Shown here: positions 43,320 through 50,216 of the stretch, piece by piece | How the letters are laid out: each line of letters opens with the position of its first letter | Position numbering within the stretch: position 1 is the first letter of the stretch | NCBI GenBank assembly: GCA_020632995.1 | Contig: JACKEN010000002.1 | Location: 372,001 to 436,000, forward strand | DNA length: 64,000 nt | Origin: Deltaproteobacteria bacterium | Lineage (GTDB): Bacteria; Myxococcota; Kuafuiibacteriia; Kuafuiibacteriales; Kuafuiibacteriaceae | Direction: 5' to 3' | Program-made: the position numbers and the translations under genes | Notes under the pieces: generated by a model | Seen by the model: the letters and a program-made list of their open reading frames with translations, nothing else | Told to the model about the DNA's origin: nothing | Databases searched by the model: none

Positions 43320-44029
43320 CCGAAGACCGGGCCCTCCTCGACGGCTTCCGTCGGGGCGACAAGGCCGCGCTGTTGGCGGTCTACCAGCACTACGTGGCCG
43401 ACGTGACCCGCTTCCTCACCCGCGGCTTCACCTTCGAGTCCCAGGGGCGCAGCTCGGCGTTCCGGGGCTTCAGCGGGGGCTACGAGGTGGAGGCGGCGGT
43501 GCAAGAGGTCTTTCGCCGCGCGTTCGAGGAGAAGGCGCGGCTCGCCTACGACGGCCTGCGCCCCTATCGCCCGTACCTGCTGCGCATCGCGCGCAACGCG
43601 GTGCTGAACGACCTCAAGGCCAAGCAGCCGATCCTGTTCCGTTATCGGCAGGGGCGGCCGGTGGTGCTCGACACCCCGACCGAGGCGGAGCGGGCCCTCG
43701 AGGAGACGCCGGTGGCGGAGCGCTCCCAGGATCAGCTCCTCGAGGCCCAGGAGGTGGCGAAGCTGGTGGCGTCCTTCAAGGCCGGCCTCGACGAGCGGGA
43801 GCAAGGCGTCTTTCGCCAGCGCTTCGAGGGCGGGCTGTCGGCCGAGAAGGCGGCCCAGGCCTTGGGGCTGACCCGGTCCCAGATCCGCACCACCGAGGAC
43901 AAGCTCCGGGCGCGCTTTCTGGCCCACATGCAGGCCAGCGGCTACCTGGAGCACTACGGCCGCGCCGGGGTCGGTGCGGCGGGGGCGATGGCCGCGGTGG
44001 CGCTGCTGCTCGGCTGGGGGATGACATGA
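43310..44029 (+). CDS. Sigma-70 family sigma factor with hydrophobic C-terminal tail
   Basis: A 239-residue ECF-like sigma factor. Region 2 is at about 10-105 (AAVQEVFRRAFEEKARL, then LRIARNAVLNDLKA) with a glycine-rich insertion near 40-58; region 4 is at about 145-205, with the helix-turn-helix GGLSAEKAAQALGLTRSQIR. Unusually, the last 20 residues (about 219-238) are an uncharged, Ala/Gly/Leu-rich segment that could insert into the membrane. GGAGGAGG at 43297-43304 supports the GTG at 43310. The next gene, overlapping by ATGA, is a membrane protein in the anti-sigma position. Confidence 0.85.
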   Translation: MLLTEDRALLDGFRRGDKAALLAVYQHYVADVTRFLTRGFTFESQGRSSAFRGFSGGYEVEAAVQEVFRRAFEEKARLAYDGLRPYRPYLLRIARNAVLNDLKAKQPILFRYRQGRPVVLDTPTEAERALEETPVAERSQDQLLEAQEVAKLVASFKAGLDEREQGVFRQRFEGGLSAEKAAQALGLTRSQIRTTEDKLRARFLAHMQASGYLEHYGRAGVGAAGAMAAVALLLGWGMT

Positions 44030-44814
44030 GCGCGGTGACGGCGAAAGACGACAAGCTCCTCGAAGCGCGCTTCACGCGCCCCCTCAGCCCCCGGGAGGAG
44101 GCGCGCCTCGAGCGCGCCCTGGCCAGCTCGCCCGAGCTGGCCGAGCGCTATCGGCGTCTGCAGCTGGCGGAGCGGGTGGTGGCCCACGGCCCCGAGGCGG
44201 GGCTCGAGCAACCCTCGCCGTTCGAGGTCGAGCGGGGGGCCCGGGCCCTGGGGCTCCTGGACCCGCCCCCGCGCCGCAGGATGGCGTGGACCCCGTGGGT
44301 GCTCGGGGCCACCTTCGCGATGGCGGCGGGGCTGGCCACCCTGGTGGTGGCACCGGTGGGCATGCAAGAGGTCCTGCAGGAGCGCGGGGGCGCGGTGAGC
44401 GGGGTCTCCTTCGCGGCCTACGCGGTGGCGCCCGAGGGCGGCTTCTCGGAGCTGGTCGAGGGTGCACGCCTGACCCCCGAGCACCGGCTGAAGCTCCGGC
44501 TCTCGTTCCAGGGGCCGGCCACCCCGCTCGACGCGGTGTGGGTGGCCCTGGTGCCCACGTCGGGGGCGCCGCGGGTGGAGCGCCTGGCCGCGCCGGAGGG
44601 CAACCTGGCCGCGGTGCCGGGGGTGGTGGGGCTGTTCGGGCTCCCGGCCGGTCCGGTGGCGGTCTACGTGCTCGCCGCGGCCCGCGGGGCGAGCCCGGGT
44701 GAGATCTCGGCCGCGGTGGCGGGGCGTCCCGCGCCAGAGGCTTTGGCGACGGACCCGCGGTGGAGTGGGGTCCTGCGCACCGACGTGGTCCTCTCGGAGG
44801 AGCCCGCGCGGTGA
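44026..44814 (+). CDS. One-pass membrane protein, probable anti-sigma factor
   Basis: A 262-residue protein with a cytoplasmic N-terminus (1-85), one membrane segment (about 88-112) and an extracytoplasmic beta-rich domain. The N-terminal LSPREEARLERALASSPELAERYRRL pattern (given here as about residues 20-45) resembles the helical domain of anti-sigma factors of the FecR/zf-HC2 type, but no zinc-binding Cys/His set is present. Position directly after, and overlapping, a sigma-factor gene is the main argument for an anti-sigma role. The caspase-like gene starts at its stop codon (GTGA). Confidence 0.68.
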   Translation: MSAVTAKDDKLLEARFTRPLSPREEARLERALASSPELAERYRRLQLAERVVAHGPEAGLEQPSPFEVERGARALGLLDPPPRRRMAWTPWVLGATFAMAAGLATLVVAPVGMQEVLQERGGAVSGVSFAAYAVAPEGGFSELVEGARLTPEHRLKLRLSFQGPATPLDAVWVALVPTSGAPRVERLAAPEGNLAAVPGVVGLFGLPAGPVAVYVLAAARGASPGEISAAVAGRPAPEALATDPRWSGVLRTDVVLSEEPAR

Positions 44815-46319
44815 GCCTCGCCTTCACCGTGGCGGCCCTCGTGGCCGCCCAGGCGCCCGCCCCGCCCGCGTTCCGCGCCGCGCTGGTGGTGGGCGTCAAC
44901 GAGGCCTTCGACGACTCGCAGGCCGCCTTGCGCTATGCGGACGACGACGCCGCGCGCTACGCCGAGCTCCTCGGCCCCCAGGTGGAGCACCTGGAGCTGT
45001 TGACGGTGCTGGACCCCGAGAGCCAGGAGCTCTTCCCCCAGGCCGCGAAGCAGGCCCGCCTGCCGGACGCGGCGGGGCTCGACCAGGCCCTGGAGCGGCT
45101 CAAGGCGTTGGCCGACGGGGCCCGGGCGCTGGGGCGCAGGACCGAGCTCTACTTCGTGTACGTCGGCCACGGCCGAGTCCGGGGCGGGGAGGGGGAGGTG
45201 CGCCTGTTGGGGGGCGCGCTGAGCCGCAGCCGGCTCACCACCGCGGTGCTCGAGGATCGCCACTTCGATCGCAAGCACCTGATGGTGGACGCGTGCAGCG
45301 CCTACCTCTTGGTGAACGCTCGCGGCGAGTCGGACGAGGAGGTGGACGCGGCGTTCGAGCGCTTCCTCGAGGGCCAGACCCTGGACCGCTTCCCCGACGT
45401 GGGGGCGGTGCTCGCGACCTCCGGGGCCGGGCCCACCCACGAGTGGTCGCGCTACCAGGGCGGGGTGTTCAGCCACGAGCTCAGGAGCGCCCTCACCGGG
45501 GCGGCCGACGCGGACGACGACGGCAAGGTAGCTTACGGTGAGGTCGAGGCCTTCCTCGCCTCCGCCAACCTCCAGGTGCCCGCGCTGAAGGGGCGGCCCA
45601 AGGTCTTCGTGCGGGCGCCGCGCATCGAGCAGGCGGCGGCCCTGGTGGAGCTGGACCAGGATCTGCCCGCGCTGGAGCTCCCGGCCGAGCTGGCCGGGCA
45701 CTACGTGCTCGAGGACGCCCGGGGCCTGCGCTACGCGGAGCTCCACAAGGAGGCGGGCTTCGTGATGGCGCTGCGCCTCCAGCCCGAGCGGGCCTACGCG
45801 CTGCTGACCTCGGACGGGGACGAGCTCCTCCGGATCCCGGCGCCCTCGGGGGTGACGAAGCTCCGGCTCCCGCTCGAGCCGGTGCCCGCGCGCGGGTGGG
45901 ACCGGGGCGGTGTCGCGCTCCCGGGTGAGGTCAAGGACGCCCCGCCCGGCGCCTTCGACGCACCCTACGGCCCCCGCTTCATGGCCGGCTTCTGGGCGAG
46001 GCTGCGGGCGGAGTCCGCCGCGCAAGGTGAGTTGACGGTGGTGACCCCCCAGCGGAGCTACGCTCGGCCGGTGCTGGGCTACGTCGCGCTGGGGGTCGGC
46101 GGAGTGGCGGCGGGGCTGGCGGCCTGGCAGGCGAGCGTGGCCTCGAGTCGCTACGACGCCTACCTCGTCACCTACAGCGCGTCCGAGAAGCGCCAGCTCG
46201 AGGGTGAGGTGAAGGACGCGCGCCTCCGCGCCGGCTCGCTCGGCGCCGCGGCCGGGGTGGCGGTGGCGACGGGGGTGAGCCTGCTGTTGTGGGAGTGGCT
46301 GTCGTCGACCGAGCAGTAG
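44811..46319 (+). CDS. Caspase-like (peptidase C14 family) membrane protein
   Basis: A 502-residue protein with a probable signal sequence (1-18) and a caspase-like domain at about 20-270: ALVVGVNEAF opens the fold, His120 lies in YFVYVGHGR and Cys162 in LMVDACSAY, the His/Cys dyad of the clan CD proteases. FSHELRSALTGAADADDDGKV contains a DxDxDG-like calcium-binding loop near 240. Two membrane segments lie at the C-terminus (about 427-443 and 476-494). It is the fifth gene of the coupled series and may cleave the anti-sigma protein or another envelope protein. The substrate is unknown. Confidence 0.85.
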   Translation: MSLAFTVAALVAAQAPAPPAFRAALVVGVNEAFDDSQAALRYADDDAARYAELLGPQVEHLELLTVLDPESQELFPQAAKQARLPDAAGLDQALERLKALADGARALGRRTELYFVYVGHGRVRGGEGEVRLLGGALSRSRLTTAVLEDRHFDRKHLMVDACSAYLLVNARGESDEEVDAAFERFLEGQTLDRFPDVGAVLATSGAGPTHEWSRYQGGVFSHELRSALTGAADADDDGKVAYGEVEAFLASANLQVPALKGRPKVFVRAPRIEQAAALVELDQDLPALELPAELAGHYVLEDARGLRYAELHKEAGFVMALRLQPERAYALLTSDGDELLRIPAPSGVTKLRLPLEPVPARGWDRGGVALPGEVKDAPPGAFDAPYGPRFMAGFWARLRAESAAQGELTVVTPQRSYARPVLGYVALGVGGVAAGLAAWQASVASSRYDAYLVTYSASEKRQLEGEVKDARLRAGSLGAAAGVAVATGVSLLLWEWLSSTEQ

Positions 46320-46340
46320 GCAGGAGCGCCACGTCGGACT

Positions 46341-48506
46341 ATGGGGGAGGACGTGGAGCCAAAGACAGAGTGGGTGGATGCGACGGTCGGCCAGGGCGCG
46401 CTCGGGCCGCGTTGGGTCGTGGTCGCCGAGGCGTTCGCGCCCCGGCTGACGACCCGACACGAGCGCATCTTCGAGTTGGGTGTGGGTCCCACCATGTCGG
46501 GCGAGGAGGTCTTCACCAACGACATCCCGAACGTCGTGGTGCCGGAGTTCCTCGGGGAGGACGGGCTCGTCGCGGTCGGCACCCAGGTGTCGGCGGGTGA
46601 TCTCCTCGTCGGCCGGGTGATCTTCGGCGCGGCGGCGGGCGAGGCTCCGGCCGCCCGCGATGTCTCGCTTCGCCTGCCGCCGTGGCATGAGGGCGAGGTC
46701 GTGATCTCGGAGTTCATCGCGCCGGAGAAGCGTGAGCGTGCCCGCGCGCGCGTCGTCGTGCGGTGGGAGCGTCGGCTCGCGGTGGGCGACGAGCTCGAGC
46801 TCGAGGACGGCCGCGTGGTCACCGTCTGTGACATCCGGCCGCTGAACACGGACCTGCTCTTCCATGAGGCCAGCCCGTCGCTTCGCGTGAAGAAGCACCG
46901 GTCGGCCAAGGACGTCCTCGCCGCTCGCTCCACCGGGCCCTGCTCCCTGATCACGCAGCAACCGCCCGGGGGACGCGAGTCACTCGGCGGCCAGCACGTC
47001 TCGGCGCTTCAGGCACGCGCCCTGATCTCCGCTGGCGGACCATGGGTCGTAGGCGAGATGTTGACGATGAAGGCCGACGCCGTGGCTGCTCGGGCCGGCG
47101 TATTTCAGGCGCTCCTTCGGCGTGAGGCTCCTGGACGGTACGGTCCCGTCGTCAGCGTCGAGGCCACCAACACCATCCGTGCGGCGATCAGCGCGGTGGG
47201 TTTCGACCTCGACTGGTCGGGCGGCCGAGTGACGGCGCGGCGGATGAGCGCCGACGAGGTTCGGGCGCGGTCAAACGGGGTCGTGCGGACGCCCGAGACC
47301 ATCGACCCCAGGACCTTCCGCGGCCAGCCGAACGGGCTGTTTTGCGAGCGGATCTTCGGGCCGATCTCGAGCAACGCCTGCGCCTGCGGGCAGTACACGC
47401 AAATGCTGCATCCCGGAGCGGTCTGCGAGGCGTGTGGCGTGATGGTCGTCGCCTCGAGCGTGCGCCGTGAGCGCTTCGGTCACATCGAGCTCCCGGTGCC
47501 CATACCGCACCCCTGGTACCTCGCCGACGTCGCCGCCCTGCTCGGCGTCGACGCCGAGGAGGTGCTGCGCATGCCTTCGGCCACGCTGGAGAGCGAGCTG
47601 GCGCGCACCGGGGAGCAAGCGGTCTTGCTCGACGCGCTGCCGGTGCTGCCGCCCGACCTCAGGCCGATCGTCCCGCTCGATGGCGGCCGCCTCGCGACCT
47701 CCGACCTCAACGAGCTCTATCGCCGCGTCGTGAATACCAGCATTCGACTGGGGAGGCTGATGGAGCTGCAGGCCCCGACCATGATCGTCGAGAACGAGCG
47801 GGTCCTGCTCTTCCGCGAGATCGCGCGGTTGTTCTCGAACGAACACCTTCCCCGGCGCGAGCGGCTCGAGGGTCCGAACCACGTCGCGTTGATGTCGCTG
47901 GTCGGGGTCGTGGGTGGTAGACGCGAGCGCGGCTTCTACGCGAAGAACGTCGACTTCAGCGGTGTTGCGACCCTCGTGGTCGACCCGACCCTCGACGAGG
48001 GAACGTGCCGCGTCTCCGAGCGCATGGCCAAGGAGCTCTTCAAGCCCTTCGTGTTCGGCCAGCTCCAGGCCGAGGGTCACGAGACGACGATCCAGAGCGC
48101 GTGGCGGGGGGTCGATGAAGGCCGGCCGGCCCCCCTCGGGGCGATCGTGACGGTGAGTCGTGACCGCCCGGTGGTCCTCCTGGCGAACGATCGCCTCGTG
48201 AGCCGCCGCATCCGGCTCTGGGACCATGACGCGATCGCGCTCGATCCCAAGACCGCCGAGGCGCTCGGCGCGCCATGCGAGGTCGTCCTGCATGTCCCGT
48301 TGACCGACGAGGCCCGGGCGGAGTGCGCGGCCTGGCAGGCGCCGCGGTCGCTGGACGCGGAGCCCGCTCGTGGCGGTTGGTTCACGGCGATGATGAGCGG
48401 CGGCGACATCCCGAGCGCGCTGAAGAGGGCCGCGCACGAGACGGAGATCGACACGCTGGACGACGACCTGACGCGGCTCGCGCTTGGCTTTGCGCCGCAC
48501 CTGTAG
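46341..48506 (+). CDS. Catalytically dead RNA polymerase beta/beta' hybrid
   Basis: A 721-residue protein. Residues 22-291 follow the C-terminal part of RNA polymerase beta (TNDIPNV 59-65; GDLLVGRV 86-93; RDVSLRLPP 106-114; ARSTGPCSLITQQPPGG 195-211; EMLTMKADAV 239-248). Residues 300-655 follow the N-terminal part of beta': PETIDPRTF, GLFCERIFGP, zinc cysteines 347, 349, 362 and 365 in the native CxCx12Cx2C spacing, RRERFGHIEL, the clamp-helix block LPVLPPDLRPIVPLDGGR, KNVDFSG and ELFKPFVFGQL. Just before HVPLT (651-655), where RNA polymerases have NADFDGD, the sequence is GAPCE, three residues shorter, with no aspartate. The beta GDK/HGNKG lysines are also gone. It should be inactive but may bind sigma. 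The gene starts 21 bases after the caspase-like gene. Confidence 0.9.
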   Translation: MGEDVEPKTEWVDATVGQGALGPRWVVVAEAFAPRLTTRHERIFELGVGPTMSGEEVFTNDIPNVVVPEFLGEDGLVAVGTQVSAGDLLVGRVIFGAAAGEAPAARDVSLRLPPWHEGEVVISEFIAPEKRERARARVVVRWERRLAVGDELELEDGRVVTVCDIRPLNTDLLFHEASPSLRVKKHRSAKDVLAARSTGPCSLITQQPPGGRESLGGQHVSALQARALISAGGPWVVGEMLTMKADAVAARAGVFQALLRREAPGRYGPVVSVEATNTIRAAISAVGFDLDWSGGRVTARRMSADEVRARSNGVVRTPETIDPRTFRGQPNGLFCERIFGPISSNACACGQYTQMLHPGAVCEACGVMVVASSVRRERFGHIELPVPIPHPWYLADVAALLGVDAEEVLRMPSATLESELARTGEQAVLLDALPVLPPDLRPIVPLDGGRLATSDLNELYRRVVNTSIRLGRLMELQAPTMIVENERVLLFREIARLFSNEHLPRRERLEGPNHVALMSLVGVVGGRRERGFYAKNVDFSGVATLVVDPTLDEGTCRVSERMAKELFKPFVFGQLQAEGHETTIQSAWRGVDEGRPAPLGAIVTVSRDRPVVLLANDRLVSRRIRLWDHDAIALDPKTAEALGAPCEVVLHVPLTDEARAECAAWQAPRSLDAEPARGGWFTAMMSGGDIPSALKRAAHETEIDTLDDDLTRLALGFAPHL

Positions 48507-48523
48507 CGGCCGGCAGCGCCTGC

Positions 48524-48955
48524 TCAGCCGCGCCGCTTGCCGGGCAGGCCCGAGAGGATCGACGCCAACGAGACGCTCCCCTCTCGGCGCTGCTCGCCGA
48601 TCCGCGGCGCCCGCTTCAGCTCCTCGTGCCCGGTGGTCAGGGCGGCGGCGGCTTTGCGCGCGTCGCCAGCCCGCACGTCACCGCGCAGCGCCAGCCGCTC
48701 GAGGGCGGCGGTGGCCTCGCTCGCGCGCTCCATGAGGGCGAGGCCGAGCGCTCGCTCGCCGAGGCCCTCCCCGACGTACAGCGCGAACGCCAACAGCTCT
48801 CGGACCGCGGTTGGCAGGTCGTCTTGCTCGAAGTAGCGCGAGAGGTGCTCGGAGACGCGGTCGAGGCCACCCGGGAGGACCGCGACGCCCCCGTCGGGCG
48901 TCTCCGTCAGGGCGTGCATCGCGGTCTGTACGAGGGGGTGGATGGGGCGGGCCAC
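48524..48955 (-). CDS. Small helical protein in toxin-immunity module
   Basis: A 143-residue all-helical protein with no signal peptide and no recognised domain. It begins at a GTG at 48955, four bases after the stop of the immunity-like gene, so the two are co-expressed. A hydrophobic helical core (ELLAFALYVGEGLGERALGLAL) and a basic tail (GKRRG) are visible. It could be a second immunity protein, an adaptor for the toxin, or an unrelated passenger. It converges on the dead-RNA-polymerase gene with 17 bases between stops. Confidence 0.62.
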   Translation of the reverse strand: MARPIHPLVQTAMHALTETPDGGVAVLPGGLDRVSEHLSRYFEQDDLPTAVRELLAFALYVGEGLGERALGLALMERASEATAALERLALRGDVRAGDARKAAAALTTGHEELKRAPRIGEQRREGSVSLASILSGLPGKRRG

Positions 48956-48959
48956 GGCC

Positions 48960-49301
48960 TCAGCTCGCCTCGACGAAGGTGTTGATGTCGTCGAGGGCAT
49001 CCTCGACGTCGCCCCCGATCTCGGGGTCGTCGGCGAGCTTCGTGAGCGCGCCGTGGAGGGCCTGCCCGAGCGCGCCGTGGATCCTCGCGAGGTGTGCCGC
49101 GGAGGTGGCGACGGCCTTGCGCACCCACTTGTCCTCATGCCCGGCGACCTTCAGGCAGAGGCCCTCCACCCACGCCCGGTCGTCTGACTCGAGCGCGGCC
49201 CCGATGAGGGCGGTCACGATACGATCTCGATCTTTGGAGGCGACATGCGCCTCCGTCTCGGCCTTGGAGACGAAGCGCGGCTGCTCGTAGGCGTCACTCA
49301 T
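48960..49301 (-). CDS. HEAT-like immunity protein
   Basis: A 113-residue acidic helical protein. The segment WVRKAVATSAAHLARIHG followed by EIGGDVEDALDDINTF has the look of a short HEAT repeat pair, as in immunity proteins encoded beside polymorphic toxins with this kind of C-terminal domain. It starts 33 bases after the toxin gene, on the same strand, which is the standard toxin-then-immunity order. The ATG at 49301 was preferred to a GTG one codon upstream. It probably binds and blocks the toxin domain in the producing cell. Confidence 0.72.
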   Translation of the reverse strand: MSDAYEQPRFVSKAETEAHVASKDRDRIVTALIGAALESDDRAWVEGLCLKVAGHEDKWVRKAVATSAAHLARIHGALGQALHGALTKLADDPEIGGDVEDALDDINTFVEAS

Positions 49302-49334
49302 CACGGTGACCTCACCAGACCGGGCGGGGCCCGT

Positions 49335-50078
49335 CTACAGGATCTTGCCGCGGCCGTTGACGAGGCCAGCGTTGCGCAAGGCGTTCTGCATCTGCGAGGT
49401 CAGGTCGCCCCAGCTGCGCACGTGGCCGTGGAACTTGCCCGGGAGGTGCTCGTCCAGGACCACGAACTCGCCGGTCGCCTTGTCCACGCCGATCCGGCGG
49501 GTGGAGGTGTCCTTGACCTGGACCGAGTTGTCGAGCGCGGCCTGGCCGTTCTCGGGCGCCTTGCTCGCGCGGCCGCGGTCCACCGAGCCGTGCTTCGGGT
49601 TGTTCTCGAAGACGCCGTTCGGGCCACCCTCCGGCGCCCCGCCGCCCCCCGCGTTCTCCGCCGTCGCCATCTGGCTGATCGCGTTGCTCAGGTTGTTGGC
49701 GTGGATCACCGACCCCGCCGCCGCCACGCCGACCTGGGCCACGCCCGCGGCGGTCAGGGGCACACCGGGGATCGCGCCCACGCCGGTGGCGCTCAGGGTC
49801 GCGCCACCGCCCATCTCGGCGAGGCCGGTCGCGCCGACGAACGCATCACCCGCGAGCCCCGCGGTGGCGCCGAGGGCCATGCAGACCGCGCGCGTCCGGT
49901 CGTTCCGGTAGGGCGCGGGCACGTCCACCGACGTGAGGCCGCTGGTGATCCCCGCCGCGCAGTCCGTGCTCTGCTCGAGGAAGGAGTTGAAGCCATCTTG
50001 CAGCCGGCCCAAGAAGCCCCGGTCACGAGTCTGGTTGGTTTGACCGGAGCCCAGCGCTCCAACGCCGATTTCTGCCAT
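49335..50078 (-). CDS. Polymorphic toxin with C-terminal effector domain
   Basis: A 247-residue protein. Residues 1-65 are polar; 66-135 are Gly/Ala-rich and hydrophobic, like the pre-toxin segments of contact-dependent effectors; 140-155 is a glycine-rich hinge. The last 90 residues form a compact, polar domain with KHGSVDRGRASKAPENGQ, LDNSVQVKDTSTRRIGVD, EFVVLDE and FHGHVRSW, a C-terminal pattern I recognise from toxins of polymorphic systems but cannot place in a named family. Conserved His, Arg and Asp suggest a nuclease. No signal peptide is present, so export would rely on a secretion system not in this window. The next gene is a likely immunity protein. Confidence 0.72.
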   Translation of the reverse strand: MAEIGVGALGSGQTNQTRDRGFLGRLQDGFNSFLEQSTDCAAGITSGLTSVDVPAPYRNDRTRAVCMALGATAGLAGDAFVGATGLAEMGGGATLSATGVGAIPGVPLTAAGVAQVGVAAAGSVIHANNLSNAISQMATAENAGGGGAPEGGPNGVFENNPKHGSVDRGRASKAPENGQAALDNSVQVKDTSTRRIGVDKATGEFVVLDEHLPGKFHGHVRSWGDLTSQMQNALRNAGLVNGRGKIL

Positions 50079-50216
50079 CGGCGGTGGTTATCGGGCGCGG
50101 GCCCGGCGTGTTTCTCGAAATCGTGAGTAGTTACAGGTGCGTATGGGGCCTACACGGTTACCGCGGGCCGGAGTGGAGGTGATCGCCAAACGTGAAGACC
50201 AGGCTGTAGGGCCACC

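Noticed and set aside
46341..48506. Reading the polymerase-like gene as a decaying rpoBC pseudogene or an assembly join
   Set aside because: The frame is open for 721 codons, zinc cysteines keep exact spacing, flanking motifs stay in register around the lost triad, and the beta-to-beta' junction is continuous. A single fragment without the rest of beta and beta' nearby also argues against decay in place.
48507..48523. Terminator hairpin between the dead-polymerase and small helical protein genes
   Set aside because: Only a five-pair GC stem with a long loop can be drawn and there is no T-run.
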